Source: Clostridium beijerinckii HUN142
Lineage (GTDB): Bacteria; Bacillota; Clostridia; Clostridiales; Clostridiaceae
Assembly (NCBI RefSeq): GCF_000621745.1
Contig: NZ_KK211335.1
Location: forward strand, 561,585 to 625,584
Length of the DNA stretch: 64,000 nt
Direction: 5' to 3'
The translations under genes were made by a program, and so were the position numbers. Numbering within the stretch: the first letter of the stretch is position 1; each line of letters starts with the position of its first letter. Positions 8,381 to 17,285 of this stretch are shown in pieces. The notes beneath the pieces were generated by a model that was given only the letters and a program-made list of their open reading frames with translations, was not told the DNA's origin and did no database searches.

Positions 8381-9694
8381 ATGGAAAAAGGAATTAAAAT
8401 AGTAACAATTGGCGGGGGATCGAGCTATACTCCAGAATTAGTGGAAGGGTTTATAAAAAGGTATAATGAACTTCCGGTAAGGGAATTATGGCTAGTTGAT
8501 ATTGAAAGCGGAAAAGAAAAATTAGATATTGTAGGGAAATTAGCTAAAAGAATGGTTAAAAAAGCTGGCGTACCTATGGAAATTCATTTGACTTTAGACA
8601 GAAGAGAAGCATTAAAGGATGCAGATTTTGTAACTACACAATTAAGAGTTGGTCTGTTAGATGCTAGGATTCAGGATGAAAGAATACCATTAAGCCATGG
8701 AGTAATAGGACAAGAAACCAATGGTGCAGGAGGTATGTTTAAAGCATTAAGAACAATACCTGTGATTTTAGATATAGATAAAGATATGTCAGAGCTATGT
8801 CCAAATGCATGGCTTATAAATTTTACAAATCCTGCAGGAATGGTAACAGAGGCTCTTCTTAGGTATGGAAAAAATAAAAAAGTTATTGGATTATGTAATG
8901 TTCCGATTGGCATGGAAAAAGCAGTAGCAGACATGCTCGAAGTAGATCATAACAGAATTACTATGGATTTCATGGGACTAAATCATATGGTATTTGGTAG
9001 AGAAATTTATTTAGATGGTGAAAAAATTACTGATAAAGTAATAGACTCACTAGCAGAAGGTAAACTGGGGTCAATCGTAAAAAATATTCAAGATTTAGAG
9101 TGGAATCCAGAATTTATTAAAGCTCTTAGAATGATGCCATGCCCATATCACAGGTATTACTTTCAAACAGCAGATATGCTTGAAGAAGAATTAAAAGAAT
9201 TTTCTAAGGGAGAAACTAGAGCAGAAGTAGTTAAGAGATTAGAAAATGATTTATTTGAACTATACAAAGATGAAAATTTAGATATTAAGCCACCACAATT
9301 AGAAAAAAGAGGTGGAGCATATTATTCAGATGCAGCTTGCAGATTAATTAACTCTATTTATAACAACAAGGGAGATATTCAACCAGTTAATACTAAAAAC
9401 AATGGGGCTATTGAAGGAATAGAGAATGACTCGGCAGTCGAAATTTCATGTATTATAACTAAGGATGGGCCTAAACCTATTGCTATGGGAAAATTACCAG
9501 TAAGTGTGAATGGATTGGTTCAAACAATAAAATCATTTGAACGTTTAGTAGTTGAAGCAGCAGTTGAAGGGGATTATCATAAAGCACTTCTTGCATTAAC
9601 TATTAATCCATTAATTCCATCAGAGAAAATGGCAAAAATATTATTGGATGAATTACTAGAGGCACATAAAGATTATTTACCACAATTTGCTTAA
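8381..9694 (+). CDS. family 4 glycoside hydrolase (6-phospho-beta-glucosidase type)
   Basis: NAD- and metal-dependent GH4 enzyme that hydrolyses a phosphorylated disaccharide delivered by a sugar phosphotransferase system. The N-terminal Rossmann motif is VTIGGGSSYTPELVEGF. Further family blocks are NFTNPAGMVTEAL, the metal-binding cysteine in GLCNVPIGM, the histidine in GLNHMVFGR, and AYYSDAACRLI. The sequence is closer to LicH/CelF-type 6-phospho-beta-glucosidases than to melibiases. It is 437 residues with AGGAGGA before the ATG. No PTS genes are adjacent, so transport must be encoded elsewhere. It converges with the MocR gene at a shared terminator. Confidence 0.88.
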   Translation: MEKGIKIVTIGGGSSYTPELVEGFIKRYNELPVRELWLVDIESGKEKLDIVGKLAKRMVKKAGVPMEIHLTLDRREALKDADFVTTQLRVGLLDARIQDERIPLSHGVIGQETNGAGGMFKALRTIPVILDIDKDMSELCPNAWLINFTNPAGMVTEALLRYGKNKKVIGLCNVPIGMEKAVADMLEVDHNRITMDFMGLNHMVFGREIYLDGEKITDKVIDSLAEGKLGSIVKNIQDLEWNPEFIKALRMMPCPYHRYYFQTADMLEEELKEFSKGETRAEVVKRLENDLFELYKDENLDIKPPQLEKRGGAYYSDAACRLINSIYNNKGDIQPVNTKNNGAIEGIENDSAVEISCIITKDGPKPIAMGKLPVSVNGLVQTIKSFERLVVEAAVEGDYHKALLALTINPLIPSEKMAKILLDELLEAHKDYLPQFA

Positions 9695-9700
9695 TATCAT

Positions 9701-9740
9701 AAAAGATTTAAGGGAGAGAATATAATCCTTAGATCTTTTA
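9701..9740. terminator. bidirectional terminator between the GH4 and MocR genes
   Basis: AAAAGATTTAAGG at 9701-9713 pairs with CCTTAGATCTTTT at 9727-9739 (one mismatch). A-rich and T-rich arms face both converging genes, so it can serve either strand. Confidence 0.7.
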
Positions 9741-11093
9741 TTATTGTATTTGTGATAATTTTAATATTTCATCATAAATAATATTTAATGCTAATTTCAA
9801 ATCAACAGAATTAATTCTAGCAATACTGAGTCTTAGACTATTGTTAAAATTCTCTGTATTATAGTATGATGCTGAATTATGGGCTAGAAAGATATTTTTG
9901 CTTTTTAAGTTGTCTAATAATTTATTACAGCTGATATGAGGCGCTAATCTTATAGTAGAATAATAACCAGAACTTCCGCCAAGTATCTTAACTAAATTTG
10001 AGTCCCAAGTAGAAGTTATTTTCCTTAATAATTTTAAAGTGTCCTTTAAATTGTTAGAAAGAATAGTTACATGCTTATCATATATAGAGCTTTTTATATA
10101 TGATTCAAGTGTTGCTTGAGACACCAATGATGGCATGTAATATGAAAAATAATATGAGTATCTCATCCATTCCTTAAAGCCATTAATTAAATCATCAGGA
10201 ATTATAGCTACACCAATTCTTATATAAGGTATTGTCTTTGAAAAGCTTCTAAGGTATATACAATTCCTAAAATCCGAGTAATAGTAAAGAGGTGAATATC
10301 TTGACAAGGTACTTAAATCTGAAAAATAATCATCTTCGATAATATATACATTGTAAGTATGGGCAAGCTTCATTATTGCTTTTCTTTGATTTAATGAATA
10401 ATAAGTGCCTAAAGGGTTATGATTTCTAGGAATCGTATAAAAGAATTTAATATTTTGGGTTTTAAATATTTCTTCAAGTTCATATAAATTAATTCCATTC
10501 TCATCTCTTTTTATAGTTTTAACTTTCATATTCTCATACTTTAAAAAGTTTATATAATAAGTATAAGATGGATCCTCGATAAGTATAGTATCATTGCCGT
10601 TTGGAAATTCCATCTTTGAAAAAAGAGTTAATACTTGTAGAATACCTTGAGATAGAATTAAATTTTTGCTTTTAGAATATATATCATCCTTCATAAGTAA
10701 ATCAGTTAACAGTTCACGTAGAGAAGGAAGTCCTTCTAAATCCATATTTAGAGACATGTTGCCATGGAGCTCTAAGGCTGAGTTTAGACAATGCTGAATA
10801 TCCTTTATTGGGATATTGCTAACTAAAGAGTTGCCAGTTGATAGGTCATAAATATTAGTTTGATTTGTATTAAATCGTACAAGGTTATCAGCAACGTAAA
10901 ATCCACTCTGAGGTGAAGAGTAAACTATATGTTCATTGCATAGGTTATCGTAGGCTTTAATCACAGTTCCTTTACTGCATTTGTATTCTTTGCAGAGGGA
11001 TGTAATTGATGGTAGTTTAGCACCTTGAGGCATTTGATCAAGTATTATTTTTTGTTTTATATCATATGAAATTTGTTCGTATATCTTCAACAA
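9741..11093 (-). CDS. MocR-type (GntR/aminotransferase) transcriptional regulator
   Basis: Residues 1-70 form a GntR winged helix-turn-helix (YEQISYDIKQKI, LPSITSLCKEYKCSKGTVIKAYDNL). Residues 105-450 are a fold-type-I aminotransferase domain that binds pyridoxal phosphate. The Schiff-base lysine lies in RSFSKTIPYIRIG, and the IPRNHNPLGT and IIEDDYFSDL blocks match the family. MocR proteins usually activate or repress a nearby gene in response to PLP or an amino acid. The target is not evident: upstream and divergent lies a diguanylate cyclase, downstream and convergent the GH4 gene. The start is consistent with the GGGGG ending eight bases upstream. Confidence 0.85.
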   Translation of the reverse strand: MLKIYEQISYDIKQKIILDQMPQGAKLPSITSLCKEYKCSKGTVIKAYDNLCNEHIVYSSPQSGFYVADNLVRFNTNQTNIYDLSTGNSLVSNIPIKDIQHCLNSALELHGNMSLNMDLEGLPSLRELLTDLLMKDDIYSKSKNLILSQGILQVLTLFSKMEFPNGNDTILIEDPSYTYYINFLKYENMKVKTIKRDENGINLYELEEIFKTQNIKFFYTIPRNHNPLGTYYSLNQRKAIMKLAHTYNVYIIEDDYFSDLSTLSRYSPLYYYSDFRNCIYLRSFSKTIPYIRIGVAIIPDDLINGFKEWMRYSYYFSYYMPSLVSQATLESYIKSSIYDKHVTILSNNLKDTLKLLRKITSTWDSNLVKILGGSSGYYSTIRLAPHISCNKLLDNLKSKNIFLAHNSASYYNTENFNNSLRLSIARINSVDLKLALNIIYDEILKLSQIQ

Positions 11094-11519
11094 TTTAATC
11101 CCCCCTAAATTTTTATAAAATTAGTTTAACATATATAAATAATTTTATAAATAATCTCTAAATGACTATTCGAAAGCATAATATATAATTTCTATTTGAA
11201 AATATTACATGATAAGTTCACTTAAAAATAATTCTAGTACTATTAGGACGAAAAATAATGTAATGTTGTATTTAATGTTAATAATTATATATATTAATAC
11301 ATTTATTTTTAATAAGTTTAAAAATTCGATATTTTAATGAAAGAATATGTTATAATTTTCTTGTTAAAATGGAGCATATTTAAATAAAATATTGAAGTTG
11401 GAAATAATATACCGTAGACAATATATATGGAAAAATAATCAGTAAATTATATATAGTTAATAAGTAGGATGATTTGTTTAAAAATAATTTATTTAATATT
11501 AGTATCTTAGGAGAAAACA
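11094..11519. other. divergent intergenic region between the MocR and GGDEF genes
   Basis: A 426-base A/T-rich region that must hold promoters for both diverging genes. A TATAAT occurs at about 11351 on the plus strand, but I could not pair it with a convincing -35 box. There is no small ORF with a ribosome binding site, no hairpin-plus-T-run and no riboswitch that I recognise. Confidence 0.4.
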
Positions 11520-13061
11520 ATGGAGAAGAATTCAGTTAGATATACTAGAGTTATAAAAACGATAAGAAAAAGATATATATTAGCATTGAGCATAATTATT
11601 TTTGCATTATCACTAAGTCAGATAATAGTACAATGTAATATAAATAATGAAATGAGTTATTCTAGGATAATCAATATTGCAGGGAGACAAAGAATGCTTA
11701 GTCAAAAAATTTCAAAAGATGTATATGCTATTTGTTTATCAGATAATAAAGAAATGAAAGATTTATATATAGATGAATTAGCGTCAGCATTAGAAATATG
11801 GAAAAAATCTAATACTGATTTGCAAAGAGGGAATATTGAAGAGGGTATTTCGAAAATAAGCAATAAAAAAATTGAAGATATGTTTTTAATTATAAAAGAG
11901 CCGTATGAAGCAATGATTAATAGTTCACTCGAAATTATATATATGGCAAAGAGCAGTAATTACAATAAAAGCGAATTTTTGAGTAAAATGCAAATAATCC
12001 AAGATAACGAAAAGGTATTTCTTAAAGGGATGGATGATATAGTTTTTCAATATGACTTAGATGCCAAAGAAAAAATTTTAATGATAAAGAATATTGAAAT
12101 TATTTTATTAGCTATAACATTGATATTAATATTATTTGAAATTTTATTCATATTTGTTCCTGCAGAAAAGAGCATAATTAAAGCTTTTAAAGATATTAAT
12201 GAAAGCCGAAAAAATTTTTATAAACTATTTGAAGTAGCGCCTGGGGCTATGTTTCTGGTGGATTATGAAACAGAAGATGTAATTCTTATAAATAAGCAGG
12301 GTAAGGATTTTAAAAGCAAGTTATTCGGAAAGGATAAAAAATTAAATATAAGAAATATTATATTTTCTAAAGTTGAAAATAATGATGAATGGATTAAAAA
12401 AATAAAATTTAATGAAAGACTTGAAAACCAAGAGATAGTTATTACAACTGAAGCAGAAAAAAGTGTAGCGATGCTTATATCATCTATTAAATTATATTTT
12501 GGTAAAAAAAGTACCATATTATTAGCTATTGCTGATATAACAAATCAAAAAAAAGAAAAGGAGAATTTAAAAAAGTTAGCTGATTTTGATGAACTTACTG
12601 GGATTTTTAATAGAAGATGTGGATTTAGCATTCTCGAAAATACTTATGCAAAAGCAAAAAGTGAAAATAAGGATTTTTCCATATGCTTTATTGATATTGA
12701 TGGTCTAAAATTAGTAAATGATAAATTTGGGCATGATGAAGGTGATTGGTACATAAAAACAGTTGCCAATTGTATTAAAGAGAATATAGGAGAAAGCAAC
12801 TCGGTATTTAGGCATGGAGGGGACGAATTTATTGTTATTTTTTCTGTATCAGATAGTGGACAAGTAAACGAAATTATTGATAAAATACAAAAAGGATTAA
12901 AAATAATAGAAGATTCAGAAAGTAAAGCGTATAAGATAAGAATAAGTTTTGGAGTAGCGGCTTATAAATTGAGTGAATCGGACAATTTAGAGGAATTTAT
13001 AAGGAAAGCTGATTATAAAATGTATGAAAATAAAAGGTCAAAAAAACTTATAGGTAGTTAA
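11520..13061 (+). CDS. membrane diguanylate cyclase with PilJ-type sensor, PAS and GGDEF domains
   Basis: Makes cyclic di-GMP from two GTP. Membrane segments lie at about 19-38 and 187-210 and flank an extracellular PilJ/type-IV-pili-MCP-like sensor domain with the hallmark IINIAGRQRMLSQKIS; in related proteins such domains sense small anions. A PAS-like domain (about 225-345) and a GGDEF domain (about 355-513) follow. The active site is HGGDEF near residue 433. The usual inhibitory-site RxxD is replaced by GESN, so product feedback by the canonical I-site is not expected. It ends at the terminator at 13061. The ATG is preceded by AGGAGAA. Confidence 0.9.
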   Translation: MEKNSVRYTRVIKTIRKRYILALSIIIFALSLSQIIVQCNINNEMSYSRIINIAGRQRMLSQKISKDVYAICLSDNKEMKDLYIDELASALEIWKKSNTDLQRGNIEEGISKISNKKIEDMFLIIKEPYEAMINSSLEIIYMAKSSNYNKSEFLSKMQIIQDNEKVFLKGMDDIVFQYDLDAKEKILMIKNIEIILLAITLILILFEILFIFVPAEKSIIKAFKDINESRKNFYKLFEVAPGAMFLVDYETEDVILINKQGKDFKSKLFGKDKKLNIRNIIFSKVENNDEWIKKIKFNERLENQEIVITTEAEKSVAMLISSIKLYFGKKSTILLAIADITNQKKEKENLKKLADFDELTGIFNRRCGFSILENTYAKAKSENKDFSICFIDIDGLKLVNDKFGHDEGDWYIKTVANCIKENIGESNSVFRHGGDEFIVIFSVSDSGQVNEIIDKIQKGLKIIEDSESKAYKIRISFGVAAYKLSESDNLEEFIRKADYKMYENKRSKKLIGS

Positions 13062-13104
13062 ATATATGCCTCTTTTAGCTTTGAAAAAAGAGGCATATAT
13101 TTAA
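13061..13104 (+). terminator. Rho-independent terminator after the diguanylate cyclase gene
   Basis: AAATATATGCCTCTTTT pairs with AAAAAGAGGCATATATTT around AGCTTTG. The 15-plus base-pair stem begins at the stop codon. The U-tract is formed by the A/T arm, so termination is probable in both directions. Confidence 0.75.
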
Positions 13105-13228
13105 TTATCAACCTAGAACACGTGTGCACAGGTGTTTTGATTTTAAGATATTTGTGAAATATAGATCTTATGAGAGATTGAAATTAATTCAGTGAATAAA
13201 AGTTTAAACATAATAGGAGAAGGTGAAA

Positions 13229-14194
13229 ATGATGAAATATTTACAATCTAAGACGTTTAAAATGGCATTATCGGCTACAATAGCAATTATTATATCAAAT
13301 TATATTGGTTTACAATTTGGGGTAACTTCAGGAATCATAGCAATACTGAGTATTCAAGATACAAAGAAAGAATCTTTATTGGTTGCAGGAAGAAGAATAA
13401 TTGCTTCTGCATTAGCCATTCTTTTGTCGTTTATACTATATTTATTACTTGGAAATAATCCAATCATATTCGGATTATTTTTAGTTATATTTATAAAAAC
13501 AACAACAATTTTAAAAATAGAAGAAGGAATGGTAGTTGGATCTGTATTATCAACACATTTGCTTACAAGTACAAATATAAATGTTTTGTGGATTATAAAT
13601 GAAGCGCAATTAACTGTAATAGGAATTGGGGTAGCAATGATGTTTAACTTATATACCGCATCATTGGAAGAACAATTTGAAAAAAACAAAGAAAGAATAG
13701 AAGATTATTATAGAGCTATATTATCAGATATGGCAGTAAGCCTTGTTACTCAAGCTGTACCAATTTATGAAAAACAAATATCAGTGAATGTTGAGGAACT
13801 AATTAATAAATCTAAATTTATGGCACAGATAATAAATAATAACCATCTATTTAAGAAAAATGATTATTATTTAAGTTATATAGAAATGAGAATAATACAG
13901 CTAGATACAATGAAAAGAATGAAAAGGCATTTTTCGAGGTTTTATATAACTTATGACCAAACAAGAATATTATCAGAATTTACAAACCAAGTTGCAATGA
14001 ATCTTAAGGAAGATAATGATTGTGTAGAACTTATAAATAAACTAAATTTACTTAGGAATGATTATGAAAAAATGGATTTGCCTAAGAATAGAAATGAATT
14101 TGAAAATAGAGCTTTATTATTTCAGTTTCTGAATGATTTAGAAGATTTCTTAGTTATTAAGAAAGAATTTAAGGAATCTTTTCAGAATAGATAG
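13229..14194 (+). CDS. aromatic acid exporter-like (FUSC/DUF939) membrane protein
   Basis: Residues 8-150 contain about five or six membrane segments typical of the ArAE_1/FUSC family (e.g. ALSATIAIIISNYIGLQFG, GIIAILSIQDTKKESLLVAG). Residues 160-320 form the soluble C-terminal helical domain found in Gram-positive members. Characterised FUSC relatives export aromatic carboxylic acids, but Gram-positive short members are uncharacterised, so export is inferred. Two ATG codons (13229, 13232) follow TAGGAGAAGG; a GTG at 13223 is also possible. It stands alone between the cyclase terminator and the riboswitch. Confidence 0.75.
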   Translation: MMKYLQSKTFKMALSATIAIIISNYIGLQFGVTSGIIAILSIQDTKKESLLVAGRRIIASALAILLSFILYLLLGNNPIIFGLFLVIFIKTTTILKIEEGMVVGSVLSTHLLTSTNINVLWIINEAQLTVIGIGVAMMFNLYTASLEEQFEKNKERIEDYYRAILSDMAVSLVTQAVPIYEKQISVNVEELINKSKFMAQIINNNHLFKKNDYYLSYIEMRIIQLDTMKRMKRHFSRFYITYDQTRILSEFTNQVAMNLKEDNDCVELINKLNLLRNDYEKMDLPKNRNEFENRALLFQFLNDLEDFLVIKKEFKESFQNR

Positions 14195-14304
14195 AGATTA
14201 TAAATATAACTTACTAAAATTAGTTTTAATGTCATTAATGGTAAAAAAATCAGTATAAATATTGAAATTTATCAAAAATAAGTGTAAAATTATGCATATC
14301 ATAT

Positions 14305-14398
14305 GCATTGATAATAGCACACTTGCCGAAAGGTAGGGCCGCAAAGCTATGGGTCTAAAGAAATTTATTTTCAATGATTGCCAGGTTGCCAAAATGTA
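14305..14398 (+). ncRNA. cyclic di-GMP-I (GEMM) riboswitch aptamer
   Basis: The aptamer signature is readable in order: GCACACTTGCC, a GAAA tetraloop, GGTAGGGCCGCAAAGCTA, TGGGTCTAA, a variable P3 loop, then ATTGCCAGGTTGCC, the tetraloop-receptor side. This matches the class-I cyclic di-GMP aptamer as found in Clostridia. A strong terminator begins 32 bases downstream (14430), so the switch probably acts by transcription termination. Whether ligand turns the downstream genes on or off cannot be decided by eye. Confidence 0.88.
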
Positions 14399-14429
14399 CT
14401 TATAAACATTATTTGTTTGTTTATTTTTG

Positions 14430-14461
14430 GTGCCTATTAATAATTAATAGGCACTTTTTTA
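14430..14461 (+). terminator. terminator of the cyclic di-GMP riboswitch (expression platform)
   Basis: GTGCCTATT at 14430-14438 pairs with AATAGGCAC at 14446-14454, followed by six T. Its position just after the aptamer marks it as the expression platform controlling read-through into the genes at 14716 and 15103. Confidence 0.8.
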
Positions 14462-14590
14462 TTCTCTAGGAATTTATTATTGAGGCAAAGTCTGTGAACA
14501 AATTATGAAAAATGCTAATTAAGAGGGTTATGTTTTATAAAGAGAATAAAAAAGAAAATATATTGCATGCATAAAATGTTCTTATATGCA
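14461..14590 (+). repeat. intergenic repeat element, copy 1
   Basis: Starts right after the riboswitch terminator with ATTCTCT and ends with AAAATGTTCTTATATGCAG. Copy 2 at 18882-19032 shares most bases over this length in the same orientation, including TATGTTTTA/CATGTTTTA, GAGAATAAAAAA, GAAAATATATT and the 3' block. It is not coding in either copy in a consistent frame. After copy 1 come small hairpins, such as GCAGC-ATA-GCTGC at 14588-14600. It forms part of the long leader of the 14716 gene if the riboswitch terminator is bypassed. Confidence 0.7.
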
Positions 14591-14715
14591 GCATAGCTGC
14601 CATTTCTGATGTGCAGATTTTTATCACATACGCTTAAAAAGATAGATGCGTAAAAAATCATTGAAAATTATGTATATGGTAATAGTTTTAAATAAAGAAA
14701 GGTTAGGTGTAGTAA

Positions 14716-15048
14716 ATGAAAAAGTATCAATTGTCTTTGGATAAAGCAAAAAAGGAGATTAACATAAGGATATGGGGAATGTTTGAACCAGATGATGCTA
14801 ATAGTTTTATTGAAGATTTTAGAAAAGAATTATCTCCTATACAAACATCAGAATACGTGTTATGTTTTGATGCAAGGGAGTTAAACGTTTCAAGACAAGA
14901 AATGCTACCAATGTTAGAAGGATGCTTTCAAATGTACAAGGCTTGCAAGTTTGCAAAAGTTATAGCGAATGTTGGAAGCAATGTTACCCTAAAGATGCAA
15001 TTATCAAGAATAAGTAGAAATACTGGATTGGCAATTGAAATAATTTAG
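14716..15048 (+). CDS. small STAS-like protein under riboswitch control
   Basis: A 110-residue cytoplasmic protein with an alternating strand/helix pattern: YQLSLDKAKKEINIRIWG, then EYVLCFDAREL, then CKFAKVIANVGSN. This resembles a STAS-type or SpoIIAA-like fold, though no phosphoacceptor serine motif is clear. It has AAAGAAAGG before the ATG. It lies about 255 bases after the riboswitch terminator and 54 bases before the KAS III-like gene, with no terminator between, so the two form a probable operon. Function unknown; the STAS label is a pattern judgement. Confidence 0.6.
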   Translation: MKKYQLSLDKAKKEINIRIWGMFEPDDANSFIEDFRKELSPIQTSEYVLCFDARELNVSRQEMLPMLEGCFQMYKACKFAKVIANVGSNVTLKMQLSRISRNTGLAIEII

Positions 15049-15102
15049 AATAACAATATAACTTATATTATTAAATTGGATTACATTAGCTAGGAGATTA
15101 TT

Positions 15103-16089
15103 ATGGGAATAAGACTAAGTTGTATTGATATTTGTCATGCATCTAAAGTTGTTTCAAATGATGTTTATTTAAAACATTTTGAAAAACAGGATAAGAATGT
15201 AGGACATTTATTAGCGGATATAATGGGTAGAGATAAACGATTTATGTTTAATGAAGAAGAAACAACCTTATCTCTAGCAGTAAAAGTAGCAAAATCTGTA
15301 TTAGATAAAGCAAGCTTAACAGGTAATGATATAGATGTATTAGTTTATTCATCTATATTATCGGAATATGTAGCGCCAGCAACATCCATTCTAATACATA
15401 AGGAATTAAATGCAGGAAGAAACGTAATGTGCTTTGATATGAACGCAAATTGTGCGGGTATGACTATCGCACTAGAGCATATATCAAATTATTTAATGTC
15501 ATCAAAGCGAGCTAAAAGAGCATTGATTATTGGTTGTGATGATGTTGATTCATTAGCTGATTCAAGTAATGAACTTTGCTATGGAAATTATGGACATGCT
15601 GCATGCGCAATAATTTTAGAAAAAGTTGAAGAAGAGTGCGGAATAGTTGATGCAGAATATTATATAAACACAGAGGAAAGCCATAATGTAATGTATCCAA
15701 GTAAGGGATTCTCTAATTTCTTCAAATCAAAAGATGTAGATGAACTTTACTTGAAATGGTTGCCATTTGATGGAGGGGAATGTGTTTATCCAGCAGCAGA
15801 GATTGCTAAAAATATGCTGAAGAAAAATGGTTTAGAAAATAAGGACATTAATATGTTCTGCTTTTCTCAGTTTGCGTTTATAAATATAAAAAATATAAGA
15901 CAACTTTTAGATATAGGAGAAGATAAGAGTATCTATATAGGAAATAAATATGGATATACTGGTACTACTAGTCCTTTTATAGCATTGTATGAATCAATAC
16001 AGGAAGGTAGAGTTAAGAGAGGGGACTATGTGATTTTTTGGACTATCGGATCTGGTTCACAGAGTATAGTGATGTTATATAAATATTAG
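15103..16089 (+). CDS. KAS III-like thiolase-fold protein lacking the catalytic His and Asn
   Basis: At 328 residues it is the length of FabH and keeps the thiolase fold and the nucleophile Cys117 in FDMNANCAGMT. The FabH histidine (PHQAN) is replaced: the aligned block FCFSQFAFIN has Ser255. The asparagine of GNTS is replaced by Tyr285 in GYTGTTSPF. Without this pair, decarboxylative condensation of malonyl-ACP is unlikely, whereas acyl transfer through the cysteine is still possible, as in acyltransferase offshoots of the family. Probably co-transcribed with the STAS-like gene behind the cyclic di-GMP riboswitch. Ribosome binding site AGGAGA. Substrate unknown. Confidence 0.8.
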   Translation: MGIRLSCIDICHASKVVSNDVYLKHFEKQDKNVGHLLADIMGRDKRFMFNEEETTLSLAVKVAKSVLDKASLTGNDIDVLVYSSILSEYVAPATSILIHKELNAGRNVMCFDMNANCAGMTIALEHISNYLMSSKRAKRALIIGCDDVDSLADSSNELCYGNYGHAACAIILEKVEEECGIVDAEYYINTEESHNVMYPSKGFSNFFKSKDVDELYLKWLPFDGGECVYPAAEIAKNMLKKNGLENKDINMFCFSQFAFINIKNIRQLLDIGEDKSIYIGNKYGYTGTTSPFIALYESIQEGRVKRGDYVIFWTIGSGSQSIVMLYKY

Positions 16090-16106
16090 TATTAGAAAAT
16101 GCTCTT

Positions 16107-16154
16107 CATAAATATAACCTTCTGTAGTAAAATCTATAGAAGGTTATATTTATG
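16107..16154 (+). terminator. long hairpin after the KAS III-like gene
   Basis: CATAAATATAACCTTCT with its downstream complement forms a stem of about 20 base pairs around TAAAAT. The T-run after it is weak (ATTTG), so it may be a transcript-end stabiliser as well as a terminator. Confidence 0.55.
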
Positions 16155-16201
16155 ATTTGATGCTATGTTAATTAAAGAATAACAGAGGAGATGGTTTAAT
16201 A

Positions 16202-17068
16202 ATGTACGATTATCCACTATATAGACCTCCAAGTGAAAGTAATAGTCTTATAATACAAGTAACATTGGGGTGTTCTCATAATAAATGTAATTTTTGTAAT
16301 ATGTATAAATCTAAAAAATTTACAATAAAATCTCTGGAAGAGATTAAAACAGATATAAATTATCTTAGAGAAATTCACTCGCATGTAGAAAAAATATTTT
16401 TGGCAGATGGTGATGCGTTAATAATCCCAACGGAAAAGTTAAAAGAAATATTAACGCTTATAAGAAATACATTTCCTGAATGCAGGAGAGTAACTCTTTA
16501 TGGGTCACCAAAATCAATATTAGGTAAAACTCATCAAGAGTTGAAAGAACTTAAAGATTTAGGTTTATATATGATATATATGGGTGTTGAAAGTGGAAGC
16601 GATGAGGTTTTAAACGATATAAATAAAGGAGTAAGTAGTAACGAGATAATTGATGCAGCTAGAATGATTAAAAATGCAGATATATTGTTATCAGTAACAG
16701 TTATAGCTGGAGTTGGTGGTATTGAAAAGAGCGATATTCATGCAATTAAAACAGGTGAATTAATAAGCACTATAGATCCAAATTATTTAGGTGTATTAAC
16801 TCTCATGGTTGAAGAAGAAACAGATTTGTATAATAAAATATTAAGGAAGGAATTTGAACTTCTAAGCGACAAAGAAGTATTAAATGAGATAGGGATATTA
16901 ATACAGCATATTAATGTTGATGAAGCAGTTATATTCAGATGTAATCATGCATCAAATTATGTGTCTCTAAGAGGAAGTCTACCAGTAGATAAAGAAAAAT
17001 TGCTTAATCAAATTAACTATTATTTAAAAACTAATCAAATAAAACAAGAAGAATATAGGAGATTGTAA
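16202..17068 (+). CDS. radical SAM protein
   Basis: The radical SAM cluster motif CSHNKCNFC (residues 25-33, CxxxCxxC spacing) follows the LIIQVTLG strand. Downstream blocks FLADGDALI, RVTLYGSPKSI, MIYMGVESGSDEVLNDINKG and SVTVIAGVGG are typical of the family's TIM-barrel strands. The sequence resembles the YgiQ/HemN-like anaerobic radical SAM group without a cobalamin-binding domain. Its C-terminus LRGSLPVDKEKLLNQI is shared by a conserved clostridial group of unknown reaction. It has its own terminator and appears monocistronic. Specific substrate not assignable. Confidence 0.8.
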   Translation: MYDYPLYRPPSESNSLIIQVTLGCSHNKCNFCNMYKSKKFTIKSLEEIKTDINYLREIHSHVEKIFLADGDALIIPTEKLKEILTLIRNTFPECRRVTLYGSPKSILGKTHQELKELKDLGLYMIYMGVESGSDEVLNDINKGVSSNEIIDAARMIKNADILLSVTVIAGVGGIEKSDIHAIKTGELISTIDPNYLGVLTLMVEEETDLYNKILRKEFELLSDKEVLNEIGILIQHINVDEAVIFRCNHASNYVSLRGSLPVDKEKLLNQINYYLKTNQIKQEEYRRL

Positions 17069-17112
17069 AGAAACAGAGGCATTATATAAAATATAATGCC
17101 TCTGTTTCTTTA
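17067..17112 (+). terminator. Rho-independent terminator after the radical SAM gene
   Basis: AAGAAACAGAGGCATTATAT and its complement form a near-perfect 20-base-pair stem with an AAA loop. It starts at the stop codon and is followed by TTTATAGTTTTT. Confidence 0.8.
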
Positions 17113-17285
17113 TAGTTTTTATCATTGTGAAAGTATAATTTTCAAAAATATAGTGGATGTATGTTCACTTTTTCATATACTCAAAAGTTATATATATGTG
17201 GTACCATTAAAAAATGAAAAATAATTGTTTATAGAATAAATACTAATCATTATTTTTAGTGTGTTCAGTAAAGGGGGGATGAAGC

